From assembly GCF_008017825.1 (NCBI RefSeq), contig NZ_VRLS01000043.1, positions 62,001 to 126,000 on the forward strand: a stretch of 64,000 nucleotides of DNA, read 5' to 3'. The notes under the pieces are model-generated. The model had not been told where the DNA came from. It was given only the letters and a program-made list of their open reading frames with translations, and did no database searches. Positions 24,181 through 33,230 of the stretch are shown piece after piece. The stretch is from Mesonia sp008017825 (GTDB lineage: Bacteria; Bacteroidota; Bacteroidia; Flavobacteriales; Flavobacteriaceae). The position numbers were made by a program, and so were the translations under genes. Every line of letters starts with the position of its first letter. Position 1 is the stretch's first letter.

Positions 24181-25955
24181 AATGGTAGGTTTATAATTAT
24201 ACTAGTGCCTTTGTTGGGGAAAGAGTCTACTTCTAAAGTACCTCCAATATTTTCTACCCTTTTTTCAATAGAAGATAATCCCATTCCTTTATTTTGGGAA
24301 TAGGTGAACTTTTCATCAAATCCTTTTCCATTATCTTCCACAATAATATTTAAAGTAGAATTATGATTGGTTAAAGATACAGTAGCTTCAGTGGCATTAG
24401 CATGTTTAATAATGTTGGTTAGAAGCTCTTGAATGATTCTGAAAATTCTTATTTCTAAGGTGTTTTCTAACCTATTTTCAAGTCCGTAATCTTCTACGGT
24501 CACGGTAAAGTTATTGGTTGAAATTCGTTTCGCCATATCTTTTATAGCAGGTAGTAATCCGTTTTTGGCAATCACCCCAGTGCTTTTTTCGTGAGCAATG
24601 GACCGTACTTTATCGTAGGCGTCATTAATAAGTTCAATACTGTTATTTATACTTTTAGAGTTACTTTCTCCAGTTTTAATATGTTGAATATTTAATTTTA
24701 ATGCAGCTAATGTAGCTCCCAGATTATCGTGTAAATTCTCTGCCAATCGTTGCCTTTCTTTTTCTTGTCCAGCAATTAAAGCGTCGATACTATTTAATTC
24801 TTGCTCTTTTAATCCCTGTTCTATTTCTTGAATTTTAATTTTTTGTTCTTGTTTATTTAGAAGTCTTTTTTTCTTAGCGTTTTTGGCAATTAGTAAGCTA
24901 ATAGTAGTTCCTATTATGATGGAAGAGATAATGCCCAGCCACAAAATAAACTGCGTTTGTTTTTTCTTTTTTAAATCTGTTTTGAGAAGAATATTTTCTT
25001 TTTCTTTTTTCTCTGTTTCGTATTTAGTTTGAATATCAGATAAAGCTATGTTTTGCTCACTTTGCTCTATGCTGTCATTAATTATCTTTTCTTTTTTTAG
25101 GTAATTATAAGCATTTTTATAATCGCCCATACTCTCATATAAAGAAGATAAATTAGCATAATAGATACGTTTTGTAGCTCCTATATTACCTTTAATTTCA
25201 ATAGAATCTGCTTTTTGATAATAAGCTAAAGCATCCTTATAATTTTGTTTTGATTGATGTATACGAGCTTGATTATTGTATAAATAAGACAATAATTTAG
25301 TGTCATTAGGATTTTCATTGTAGATTTTTATAGCCTTTTTATTATAGAATAAAGCAGAATCAAAATCTTTTTTTAATAAAGAATATACGGTGGAGACGTT
25401 AGCATAAGCCGAAATAGAAAATCTTTTATTCTTATGAGTTTTACCTATACTGTCATTTTTTAAAAAGAATAGTATTGCTTTTTGAGGTAAATCGTTATCT
25501 AAATAGCGAGAACCAATTCTAGTATTAAGGGTAAAAGCGGCTTTTGGGTCTTTTTGCTGATTAACATACGTTCTTAATTCTTCTTCTAGGTTTTTGGCTT
25601 TAAAATCATAACCATCTTGTACATCTAAGATAGAAATAAGAAGAAGATTACAGTCGAGTACATCGCTAGGAGCATCTTCTTGTGTGAATAGTTTTTTTGA
25701 TAATAAGGTATGCGCAAAAGCTTCATCAAATTTTCCAACGTTCGATTCAGCTTCAGCTAAATAATAATAATAAGTGGCTTTATCATAAGAAGATAAATGA
25801 TCTATATTAATATCTTCTAATTTTTGAATAGCTTTATAGGGCTCTTCATCATCAATAAAAACAACTATTTCTTCAAAGTTTTGATGCTGAGCGTTTACTG
25901 ATAAACAAAAGCCAATACATAATATGAAGAAAAATAAGCGGTAATTTAAAATCAT
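24177..25955 (-). CDS. TPR-containing sensor histidine kinase (HisKA_3 type)
   Basis: The 592-aa protein has a signal peptide (residues 1-22), then a periplasmic array of TPR repeats (about 40-300). The repeats include AISAYANVSTVYSLLKKDFD and LAYYQKADSIEIKGN. A coiled segment and a single TM (335-357) come next. In the cytosol, ERQRLAENLHDNLGATLAAL is the HisKA_3 dimerisation motif, with phospho-His409. It is followed by an HATPase_c domain (LTNIIKHANATEATVSL, VEDNGKGF, GMGLSSIEKRV). It would sense a periplasmic protein or peptide cue and phosphorylate the NarL-type regulator. It overlaps its neighbours by 4 nt on both sides. Confidence 0.93.
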   Translation of the reverse strand: MILNYRLFFFILCIGFCLSVNAQHQNFEEIVVFIDDEEPYKAIQKLEDINIDHLSSYDKATYYYYLAEAESNVGKFDEAFAHTLLSKKLFTQEDAPSDVLDCNLLLISILDVQDGYDFKAKNLEEELRTYVNQQKDPKAAFTLNTRIGSRYLDNDLPQKAILFFLKNDSIGKTHKNKRFSISAYANVSTVYSLLKKDFDSALFYNKKAIKIYNENPNDTKLLSYLYNNQARIHQSKQNYKDALAYYQKADSIEIKGNIGATKRIYYANLSSLYESMGDYKNAYNYLKKEKIINDSIEQSEQNIALSDIQTKYETEKKEKENILLKTDLKKKKQTQFILWLGIISSIIIGTTISLLIAKNAKKKRLLNKQEQKIKIQEIEQGLKEQELNSIDALIAGQEKERQRLAENLHDNLGATLAALKLNIQHIKTGESNSKSINNSIELINDAYDKVRSIAHEKSTGVIAKNGLLPAIKDMAKRISTNNFTVTVEDYGLENRLENTLEIRIFRIIQELLTNIIKHANATEATVSLTNHNSTLNIIVEDNGKGFDEKFTYSQNKGMGLSSIEKRVENIGGTLEVDSFPNKGTSIIINLPL

Positions 25956-26404
25956 CTTATAGTAATAATGATATATCCATCTTTAGATCTAGGCTTGTCT
26001 GAATTAAAATTACAATTGTCCTTAAACTCATTCACTTGGCTAGAATCAATTACATTAAAAGAAAAATATGCTTTTGCGTTTAGTTCTAAATTTAAATGGC
26101 CTAATTCATTACCCTCAAGTATGTAGTTGCTATTTTGGTGTCCATCGTTAATTAATAAAACTCTAAAATTATAAGTACTTGGATGGTTTAAATTTTTTTT
26201 ATTTCCGCAAAACTTTATATCTGCTATTTCAAATTGCGTTTCATTTTTATTTTCACAGCTAAAATCTATTCGTTCTACTAAAGTTTCATTTGAGAAAGTG
26301 ATTCGTGAATAAACTTTTATATCATCATCTTCATAACAAATAAATTCTGGAGGATATGGAAGTTTTTGGTTAGTAACCCAGGTGATAGGAAAGTCAACAT
26401 TCAT
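25952..26404 (-). CDS. Unknown 150-aa protein, first gene of a two-component operon
   Basis: I do not recognise this family. The protein has no signal peptide or membrane segment, is acidic, and alternates short hydrophobic stretches (NFRVLLINDG, LNLELNAKAYFSFNVID, GYIIITIR) as in a beta-sandwich. It contains Cys23 (FICYEDDD), Cys50, Cys67 and Cys131. Its stop overlaps the histidine kinase start by 4 nt, so it is translationally coupled to it. Upstream lies a NarL-type 7-2-7 site, so it is probably the first target of the regulator. A role as regulator, effector or sensor accessory is possible. Confidence 0.6.
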   Translation of the reverse strand: MNVDFPITWVTNQKLPYPPEFICYEDDDIKVYSRITFSNETLVERIDFSCENKNETQFEIADIKFCGNKKNLNHPSTYNFRVLLINDGHQNSNYILEGNELGHLNLELNAKAYFSFNVIDSSQVNEFKDNCNFNSDKPRSKDGYIIITIR

Positions 26405-26462
26405 AATTAAATATTTAAAAATTACTAACTCTAAAATTCATCATTTTTAGATAATAAAAACA

Positions 26463-26478
26463 TACCCAATACAAGGTA
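26463..26478. promoter_or_regulatory. Putative NarL-family operator upstream of the two-component operon (TACCCAA-TA-CAAGGTA)
   Basis: Inverted heptamers in 7-2-7 arrangement, 59 nt upstream of the first gene of the operon. One base different in 18 from the site at 14695-14712. The location suggests autoregulation. Confidence 0.55.
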
Positions 26479-26507
26479 TTTAGGTGAAGTTTTAGATAAA
26501 GTTACAT

Positions 26508-26534
26508 AAAAAAACACCTATAAAGAGGTGTTTT
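26508..26534 (-). terminator. Terminator after the serine hydrolase
   Basis: AAAACACCT-ATAAAG-AGGTGTTTT; on the minus strand it is followed by seven T residues. It separates the serine hydrolase from the two-component operon. Confidence 0.85.
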
Positions 26535-26553
26535 ATATATTAAAATTTAAAGA

Positions 26554-27870
26554 CTACTGTTTAGAAAACTCGTAAATCATTCCTCCTTGTTCGAGAGAAA
26601 GAGTGTGATCTTTAAAAGTAACTGTTATGCCTCCTGGTTTAAAAATAAATACATTTTGAGAAGTAGGTGTAAGTGGAAATGAAGACTGACCTGTAGCTTG
26701 AGCCGTTAAAGCACCTTCCTCGTTACGAATGGTAATGTCTAAAGGAAAATTGTCACTCGTGTAAACTCCTTCATATAAATTTAGAGTATTGTTATTAACA
26801 ATAATTTCTTTCTCATAGGTAGGTAGTTCAAATGGATTATTAAAATAAGTTGCTAAAACCACCAATGCAATATCATTAAGGTTAATGCTGCTTCCGTTAG
26901 AAGTAAGAACAAAAGCCATTTTTTCTGAAGGGAAGTAACCTGCCATAGAAGAAAAACCATCTATGCCACCTGTATGTCCATAGCCTCTATGTTCATTATA
27001 AGGTAATTGAAAAAGACCTAAGCCATAGCTGTCTTCAAAAATTTTCATATTTAATAAACTACCAGCAGAAAGTAATTTACCATCTAACAAGGCTGTATAA
27101 AACTTAGCGATATCTGTAGGAGTAGAAATAATATTTCCTGCTCCTAAAGGCACACTCATATGAGTTTCTCTTTCTTTTTTCCATGTTCCCATTTTGCGTG
27201 AATAGGAGTAAGCTTCATTTTTCTTAGAGTTTATTACTTTCCCAACTTGAGTATTTTTTAACTTCAAAGGTTTAATGATTCTTTTTTCTACAATAGCATC
27301 AAAAGTTTGGTTTTCTATATCTTCAGCAATAAAGGTCAGTAATAAATAATTGGTGTTAGAATACTCTCCCTTCTCTCCAGGTTCAAAAACTTTTCCGTTT
27401 TTTTTAATAAGTGCCAACAGCTCCTCTTTAGAAAGTTTATTGCTGTTGATGCTTAAATAATTTTCTGAATTAGTGAAATTAAATAAACCGCTATGATGAT
27501 TTAATAATTGCTGAATCGTGATTTTTGAAGAGTTTATAACCTCTGGATAAAATTCATCTAAAGTGGTGTTTAAGCTTAGCTTTCCTTCGTCTATCAATTG
27601 AAGAACGATAGTTGCAGTAAAAGTTTTGGTAATTGAGCCTATTCTATATTTAGTTTTTTCATTGGCTTTTTTCTGGTTTTCAACATCTGCATAACCAATG
27701 CTTCGGGTGTAAAGATTCTCGCCATTTTTAGAAATAGCGACGCTACCCATCATTTTATCATATTTCTCAACCAAATCAAAAAGACTATCGAGTTTTTGTG
27801 TGTTTAAATCTTGCGCTTCAGCGGAAGCGAAAACAAAAAGGATACTTAATAAAGCAACAATATTTTTCAT
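26554..27870 (-). CDS. Secreted serine hydrolase of the beta-lactamase/PBP4-like family
   Basis: The signal peptide (VALLSILFVFASAEAQ) is followed by a class C beta-lactamase-type fold: SITK with nucleophile Ser79 and Lys82, Y170-S-N172 and H299-T-G301. About 90 extra C-terminal residues (from TYEKEIIVNNNTLNLYEGVY) form a lipocalin-like tail (DUF3471-like), typical of this family. It may act as an esterase, peptidase or D-amino-acid peptidase; a true beta-lactamase role is unlikely. The signal-peptide codons contain the imperfect palindrome GCTTCAGCGGAAGC (27815-27828). It starts 12 nt after the ABC permease stop, suggesting co-transcription. Confidence 0.9.
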   Translation of the reverse strand: MKNIVALLSILFVFASAEAQDLNTQKLDSLFDLVEKYDKMMGSVAISKNGENLYTRSIGYADVENQKKANEKTKYRIGSITKTFTATIVLQLIDEGKLSLNTTLDEFYPEVINSSKITIQQLLNHHSGLFNFTNSENYLSINSNKLSKEELLALIKKNGKVFEPGEKGEYSNTNYLLLTFIAEDIENQTFDAIVEKRIIKPLKLKNTQVGKVINSKKNEAYSYSRKMGTWKKERETHMSVPLGAGNIISTPTDIAKFYTALLDGKLLSAGSLLNMKIFEDSYGLGLFQLPYNEHRGYGHTGGIDGFSSMAGYFPSEKMAFVLTSNGSSINLNDIALVVLATYFNNPFELPTYEKEIIVNNNTLNLYEGVYTSDNFPLDITIRNEEGALTAQATGQSSFPLTPTSQNVFIFKPGGITVTFKDHTLSLEQGGMIYEFSKQ

Positions 27871-27882
27871 AGAAAAAAGTAT

Positions 27883-29139
27883 TTACATTCCTGTTCTAAT
27901 CGCCTCAACAGGATCTAATCGAGAAGCAGAAATAGCAGGAATAATCCCAGAAATTAAACCAATAATAGCCGAGACCGACATCCCGATAATAATATTGAAA
28001 GTTGATAGCACAAAGCTAAAATCTTCTGTAAAACTGGAAGCTACGAGAGTGATGATCCACACTAAAAACAATCCGACTAAACCACCAATAACAGCCAACA
28101 CAACAGCTTCAAATAAAAATTGAAGTAAGATAAATTTATTTTTAGCTCCCAATGATTTTTGTATACCAATAAGGTTGGTTCTTTCTTTAACCGAAACAAA
28201 CATAATATTGGCAATTCCAAAACCACCTACGAGTAAAGAGAAGCCACTAATGATCATTCCCATAAAATTAAGCTGACCTGTAATATTATCTATAAAATCG
28301 GTAAAACCTTGTAACTGATTAATAAAAAAAGTGCTTACTTCATTAGGTTTAAGGCCTCTAAAAATTCTAAGTTGCTGTTCTAGAATGGCAATGTATTCGG
28401 CGTTATCAATATCTTTTTCGGGTTTTACAATAATTTGTGGAAAGGTACTTTTGTTGTTATCTCCATAGATTCTTCTGGTGACATTTACAGGTAGAAAAAC
28501 ACTGGCATCCTTAGATTGTCCAAACATACTAGCGCCCTCTTTTTCTAAAACGCCAATCACCGTAAATTTTCTTCCGTAAAGCCTTACTTTATTTCCTATA
28601 GAAGCGATGGCTTGCCCAAATAAATTTTCTGCAATCTCGTTTCCTAAAATAATTACGGGAGAACCACTATTGGCTTCAGCTTCATTGAAGAACCTACCAT
28701 CTTCTAATTTTAAGGCTTCGATATCATAATACTCACTGCCTACAGCTCCAATTTCTACTCCTTCAACTTGTTTCCCTCCAAAACTTATCGTCTCTCGACT
28801 TACATTTAAACTATAAGTAATCGCTTCGGTTTGAGGGATATTTTTTTTAAGGTATTGATATTCTGCATAAGAAACATCGGGAAATTGTTCTCTTTTCCAT
28901 TGGGGAATTTCACTAGGGCCAAAAGAAAAACGCATGATAATAATCGTGCTGCTATCTAAGGTGCTTAAACTCCCTTTAACTTCTTTTTCTAAAGAGTCTA
29001 CGGCCGCTAAAACCGCAATGATTGAAAAAATACCAATCGTAACTCCTAAGAGCGATAAAAACGTTCTTAGTTTGTTGTTTTTTAGAGCATTAATAGCAAA
29101 ATTAAAACTCTCTTTTATAATCCGTAAATAAATTAGCAT
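27883..29139 (-). CDS. MacB/FtsX-type ABC transporter permease
   Basis: The 418-aa protein starts with a cytoplasmic tail and TM1 (LRTFLSLLGVTIGIFSIIAVL, residues about 25-45), then a large periplasmic MacB_PCD domain (about 50-280). Three C-terminal TM helices follow, carrying the FtsX signature (GGFGIANIMFVSVKERTNLI, GIQKSLGAKN). It ends in ISASRLDPVEAIRTGM. Such permeases couple to an ATPase to drive lipoprotein, peptide or efflux machinery. No ATPase is adjacent, so it must be encoded elsewhere. The serine hydrolase follows by 12 nt. Confidence 0.93.
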   Translation of the reverse strand: MLIYLRIIKESFNFAINALKNNKLRTFLSLLGVTIGIFSIIAVLAAVDSLEKEVKGSLSTLDSSTIIIMRFSFGPSEIPQWKREQFPDVSYAEYQYLKKNIPQTEAITYSLNVSRETISFGGKQVEGVEIGAVGSEYYDIEALKLEDGRFFNEAEANSGSPVIILGNEIAENLFGQAIASIGNKVRLYGRKFTVIGVLEKEGASMFGQSKDASVFLPVNVTRRIYGDNNKSTFPQIIVKPEKDIDNAEYIAILEQQLRIFRGLKPNEVSTFFINQLQGFTDFIDNITGQLNFMGMIISGFSLLVGGFGIANIMFVSVKERTNLIGIQKSLGAKNKFILLQFLFEAVVLAVIGGLVGLFLVWIITLVASSFTEDFSFVLSTFNIIIGMSVSAIIGLISGIIPAISASRLDPVEAIRTGM

Positions 29140-29258
29140 AAGGTCTTTTGGCTAAAATTTAATTGGTAGCTTTAAAGATAGGACGTTTTCCTTATTTTTT
29201 TGTTACAACTTTCTAAGAATAAAACCATATTCGTGTTTAAGTTTTATACTTAAAATAT

Positions 29259-29266
29259 TACTTTTG
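29259..29266 (+). promoter_or_regulatory. -7 promoter box for purH (TACTTTTG)
   Basis: Exact TAnnTTTG match followed by T, 22 nt before the purH ATG. It is the same octamer as at purM (3982-3989). A clean -33 TTTG is not present. Confidence 0.5.
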
Positions 29267-29288
29267 TGCCCTGAAACAACAACACAAC

Positions 29289-30821
29289 ATGAGTCATTCA
29301 AAAACTGTAAAATCAGCCTTAATTTCGGTATTCCATAAAGATGGATTAGAACCAATCGTTAAAAAGCTCAACGAGCAAGGAGTAACTATTTATTCTACCG
29401 GAGGAACAGAAACATTTATTAAAAACTTAGGAATAGATGTAGTTCCTGTAGAAGATGTAACTTCTTACCCTTCTATTCTTGGCGGAAGAGTTAAAACCTT
29501 ACACCCAAAAGTATTTGGAGGGATTTTAAATAGACAAGATCACGACGGTGATGTAAAGGAGATGGAGCAGTATGAAATCCCACAATTGGATATTGTTATT
29601 GTAGACCTTTATCCTTTTGAGAAAACGGTAGCTTCTGGAGCATCTGAGCAGGAAATTATAGAGAAAATCGATATAGGAGGAATTTCATTAATTAGAGCGG
29701 CAGCAAAAAACTTTAAAGATGTTCTTTGTGTGTCTTCTATGAATGACTACGAAGATTTGTTAGAAGTGATTTCTAAAAACAACGGAGAAGTTTCTTTAGA
29801 AGATAGAAAACGTTTTGCAGCAAAAGCATTTAACGTTTCTTCTCATTATGATACTGCAATTTTTAATTACTTCAATCAAAATGAAGAAGAGGTAGTTTAC
29901 AAGCAAAGTATCACCGAAGGAAAGCAATTACGATACGGGGAAAACCCACACCAAAAAGGATATTTCTTCGGAGATTTTGATGCTATCTTTGATCAATTGC
30001 ATGGTAAAGAACTTTCTTATAATAATTTACTAGATGTAGATGCTGCTGTAAATTTAATGGGAGAATTTAAAAATGATAACCCAACGTTTGCTATTTTAAA
30101 GCATAATAATGCTTGTGGTTTAGCACAAAGAGCAACTGTTTTAGAAGCTTACAAAGATGCTTTAGCTGGAGATCCTGTTTCGGCATTTGGTGGTGTTTTA
30201 ATTTCTAATACTGCTATAGATCTCGCTACTGCGGAAGAAATTCATCAATTGTTTTGCGAGGTGGTTATTGCGCCGAGTTACCATGAAGATGCTTTAGAAT
30301 TATTGAAAGGGAAGAAAAACCGTATCATTTTAATTGAGAAAGAAGTAGAGCAGCCTTCAACCACCGTAAGAACATGTTTAAATGGTGTTTTGGTTCAAGA
30401 TAAAAACTTAAAAACCGATACTCAAGAAAACCTGAAAGAAGTAACCGATGCAAAACCTACTTCAGACCAAATAGAGGACTTATTATTTGCATCAAAAATT
30501 AGCAAGCATACCAAATCTAATACGATTGTTCTCGTAAAAGGTAAACAACTTTGCGCTAGTGGAACAGGACAAACTTCTCGTGTAGATGCTTTAAGACAAA
30601 GTATTGAAAAAGCACAATCGTTTAAGTTTGATTTAAACGGAGCGGTTATGGCAAGCGATGCCTTTTTTCCGTTTCCAGATTGTGTAGAAATTGCAGATAA
30701 AGCAGGAATAACGTCGGTTATCCAACCTGGAGGATCAATTAAAGATCAATTAAGTATAGATTATTGCAATAAAAATAATATTTCTATGGTTATGACAGGA
30801 ACACGTCATTTTAAACATTAA
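29289..30821 (+). CDS. purH: Bifunctional AICAR transformylase / IMP cyclohydrolase
   Basis: PurH carries out the last two steps of IMP synthesis. The MGS-like IMP cyclohydrolase domain is at residues 1-195 (LISVFHKDGLEPIVKKL, STGGTETFI, ILGGRVKTLHPKV). The AICARFT domain follows (LRYGENPHQKGYFFG, FAILKHNNACGLA, DPVSAFGGVL and the C-terminal KHTKSNTIVLVKG...FPFPDCVE). At 510 aa the length is normal. It lies 47 nt upstream of mreB with no terminator, so it may be co-transcribed with the rod-shape genes. A -7 box is found 22 nt upstream. Confidence 0.97.
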   Translation: MSHSKTVKSALISVFHKDGLEPIVKKLNEQGVTIYSTGGTETFIKNLGIDVVPVEDVTSYPSILGGRVKTLHPKVFGGILNRQDHDGDVKEMEQYEIPQLDIVIVDLYPFEKTVASGASEQEIIEKIDIGGISLIRAAAKNFKDVLCVSSMNDYEDLLEVISKNNGEVSLEDRKRFAAKAFNVSSHYDTAIFNYFNQNEEEVVYKQSITEGKQLRYGENPHQKGYFFGDFDAIFDQLHGKELSYNNLLDVDAAVNLMGEFKNDNPTFAILKHNNACGLAQRATVLEAYKDALAGDPVSAFGGVLISNTAIDLATAEEIHQLFCEVVIAPSYHEDALELLKGKKNRIILIEKEVEQPSTTVRTCLNGVLVQDKNLKTDTQENLKEVTDAKPTSDQIEDLLFASKISKHTKSNTIVLVKGKQLCASGTGQTSRVDALRQSIEKAQSFKFDLNGAVMASDAFFPFPDCVEIADKAGITSVIQPGGSIKDQLSIDYCNKNNISMVMTGTRHFKH

Positions 30822-30868
30822 CTTTATAGACTTACAAGTCACCCTAATTCAATACCTTTTATAAATTT

Positions 30869-31897
30869 ATGGGATTTTTTGATTTTCTAACAGAAGAAAT
30901 AGCGATAGACCTTGGTACGGCAAATACGCTTGTCATTCATAATGATAAAGTAGTAGTCGATAGCCCGTCTATTGTAGCTAGAAATCGGGTAACCGGAAAA
31001 ATTATAGCCGCGGGAAAAGAAGCAGCTATGATGCAAGGAAAAACCCATGAAAATATTAAAACCATAAGGCCTTTAAAAGATGGGGTGATAGCAGATTTTG
31101 ATGCAAGTGAGCAAATGCTTACAATGTTCATTAAAGAAATACCAGCCTTAAAAAAGAAAATTTTTACCCCTGCATTACGTATGGTTATTTGTATTCCTTC
31201 TGGAATTACAGAAGTAGAGATGCGAGCGGTAAAAGAAAGTGCTGAACGAGTAAATGGGAAAGAAGTTTATTTAATACACGAACCTATGGCTGCAGCCATA
31301 GGTATTGGTGTAGATATTATGCAGCCTAAAGGAAACATGATTGTGGATATAGGTGGAGGAACAACAGAAATTGCTGTTATTGCCCTTGGCGGAATTGTTT
31401 GTGACAAATCTGTAAAAGTTGCAGGAGATGTCTTTACTAATGATATCGTATACTATATGCGAACTCAGCATAACTTATATGTTGGAGAACGTACTGCAGA
31501 GAAAATAAAAATACAAATAGGAGCAGCGACTGAAGATTTAGAAGTTCCACCAGAAGAAATGAGTGTTCAAGGACGCGATTTGCTTACTGGAAAACCAAAA
31601 CAAGTAGAAATTTCTTATCGTGAGATAGCTAAAGCTTTAGATAAATCTATTCTTCGTATTGAAGATGCAGTTATGGAAACCTTATCGCAAACTCCACCAG
31701 AGTTAGCAGCAGATATTTACAATACTGGGGTTTATCTTGCAGGAGGAGGGTCTATGTTAAGAGGTTTAGATAAACGTTTGTCTCAAAAAACAGATTTACC
31801 AGTTTATATTGCAGAAGATCCTTTAAGAGCAGTAGTTCGAGGAACGGGTATTACCTTAAAAAATATATCTAAATTTAAAGGCGTTTTGATTAAATAG
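30869..31897 (+). CDS. mreB: Rod-shape-determining actin homologue MreB
   Basis: MreB polymerises on the inner membrane and guides lateral wall synthesis. Actin-fold motifs are present: phosphate-1 IDLGTANTLV (residues about 12-21), connect-1 region GVIADFDASEQML, phosphate-2 VDIGGGTTEIAVI and adenosine loop GVYLAGGGSMLRGL. The length of 342 aa is standard. The N-terminal amphipathic MGFFDFLTEEIAIDL includes the usual membrane-contact residues. It begins the mreBCD-mrdA-rodA operon, with 15 nt to mreC. Confidence 0.97.
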   Translation: MGFFDFLTEEIAIDLGTANTLVIHNDKVVVDSPSIVARNRVTGKIIAAGKEAAMMQGKTHENIKTIRPLKDGVIADFDASEQMLTMFIKEIPALKKKIFTPALRMVICIPSGITEVEMRAVKESAERVNGKEVYLIHEPMAAAIGIGVDIMQPKGNMIVDIGGGTTEIAVIALGGIVCDKSVKVAGDVFTNDIVYYMRTQHNLYVGERTAEKIKIQIGAATEDLEVPPEEMSVQGRDLLTGKPKQVEISYREIAKALDKSILRIEDAVMETLSQTPPELAADIYNTGVYLAGGGSMLRGLDKRLSQKTDLPVYIAEDPLRAVVRGTGITLKNISKFKGVLIK

Positions 31898-31912
31898 GGA
31901 AGAGATTAGAGT

Positions 31913-32731
31913 ATGCAACAGATTGTCAATTTTCTTATCAAATATAAGAATACCCTACTTTTTTTATTTTTATTTCTGCTGTCTGTTTTTTTTACCATTC
32001 AATCGCATTCTTACCATAAAAGTAAATTTATAAGCTCTGCCAATTTTTTAACGGGAGGTATTTATTCTTGGGTTAATAACATTGATATGTATTTTAATCT
32101 TAAAGAATATAATGAACGTTTAGTAGATGAAAATAAATTTTTAAGAGAGAATTTAGCAGCTTTATCCGAAAAGGAATTAGATTCTGTTTTTTTAGATACG
32201 ATTTCCTATGATGCACCTTATAAATTTATCACAGCAAAAGTTATAGCAAACAGGTATTCTAGATTAGATAATTATTTATTGGTGAATAAAGGAGAAAATG
32301 ATAGTGTCGCTACCGATTTTGGAGTGATTACTAGCCGAGGAATTGTGGGAATAGTAGATGAAACCAGTAATAATTATTCAAGGGTTATTTCTATTTTAAA
32401 TACAAATTCGGCTATTAATGTAAAGCTTAAAAAGACGAATCATTTTGGTACACTAAAGTGGAATGGCAAAGATCCTAATATAGTTCAAGTAGAAGAAATT
32501 CCGCGTTTAGCGCCTGTAAAAAAAGGAGATACTATACATACTGAAGGTCGTTCTCTTATATTTCCGAAAGGAATTCCAGTAGGCGTGGTAGAAAACTATC
32601 AATTAAAAAACAATCAAAACTACTACGATATAAATGTAAGATTGTTTAATGACATGACTAATATTGGTTATGTGTATCTCATTAAAAATAACAATCAGGA
32701 AGAAATTAAAAGTTTAGAAAGCAATGAATAA
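31913..32731 (+). CDS. mreC: Rod-shape-determining protein MreC
   Basis: The 272-aa protein has a short cytoplasmic tail, one TM (residues about 13-30, LLFLFLFLLSVFFTIQ), a coiled coil (about 60-85, NERLVDENKFLRENLAALSE) and then the double beta-barrel MreC domain (AKVIANRYSRLDNYLLVNKG, GVITSRGIVGIVDE, FPKGIPVGVVENY). MreC bridges MreB to the PBP2-RodA wall synthase and activates it. Its stop overlaps the mreD start by 8 nt. Confidence 0.95.
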   Translation: MQQIVNFLIKYKNTLLFLFLFLLSVFFTIQSHSYHKSKFISSANFLTGGIYSWVNNIDMYFNLKEYNERLVDENKFLRENLAALSEKELDSVFLDTISYDAPYKFITAKVIANRYSRLDNYLLVNKGENDSVATDFGVITSRGIVGIVDETSNNYSRVISILNTNSAINVKLKKTNHFGTLKWNGKDPNIVQVEEIPRLAPVKKGDTIHTEGRSLIFPKGIPVGVVENYQLKNNQNYYDINVRLFNDMTNIGYVYLIKNNNQEEIKSLESNE

Positions 32732-33230
32732 ATTTTTGGTTTCAAATATTGCTCGATTTGTTATTCTTGTTTTAATACAAGTTCTTATTCTTAATAATAT
32801 AAATTTTTTAGGGTTTATTAATCCGTATTTGTACGTCCTGTTTATTTTATTGTTACCACTTAACCTTACTCATTATAAAGTTATTTTTTTTAGTTTTTTA
32901 ATGGGGTTAACAATAGATTTATTCGAAGATAGCGGAGGTATAAATGCTGCGGCAAGTGTACTCATTGGTTTTTTACGCCCTAGTTTTTTAAGATTTTCTT
33001 TTGGTATAAGTTATGAGCACCAAACGGTGAAATTTCATCAAACTCCATTTGCGCAGCGATTCACTTATATTTCATTGTTAGTAGTTATACATCATTTAGT
33101 TCTTTTTTCTTTAGAGATATTTAACTTATCTTATATAATTTTAATACTAAAGAAGACGTTGTTTTCTAGCATATTCACTATCCTTTTAATCTTAATTGTT
33201 TCAGGAATATTTCAGCAAAATAAGAGATGA
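32724..33230 (+). CDS. mreD: Rod-shape-determining protein MreD
   Basis: A 168-aa polytopic protein with about five or six membrane segments (LVSNIARFVILVLIQVLI, FINPYLYVLFILLLPLN, MGLTIDLFEDSGGINAAASV, SLLVVIHHLVLFSLEIF, IFTILLILIVSGIF). The central D-FEDS-GI-AAAS motif is as in MreD. It supports MreC in the elongasome. It overlaps mreC by 8 nt upstream and the PBP2 gene by 4 nt downstream, so all are translationally coupled. Confidence 0.93.
   Translation: MNKFLVSNIARFVILVLIQVLILNNINFLGFINPYLYVLFILLLPLNLTHYKVIFFSFLMGLTIDLFEDSGGINAAASVLIGFLRPSFLRFSFGISYEHQTVKFHQTPFAQRFTYISLLVVIHHLVLFSLEIFNLSYIILILKKTLFSSIFTILLILIVSGIFQQNKR

Noticed and set aside
26554..27870. Antibiotic-resistance beta-lactamase
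   Set aside because: The SxxK/YxN/HTG motifs fit the broad serine hydrolase family, but the C-terminal lipocalin-like tail and lack of close AmpC features speak against a resistance enzyme.
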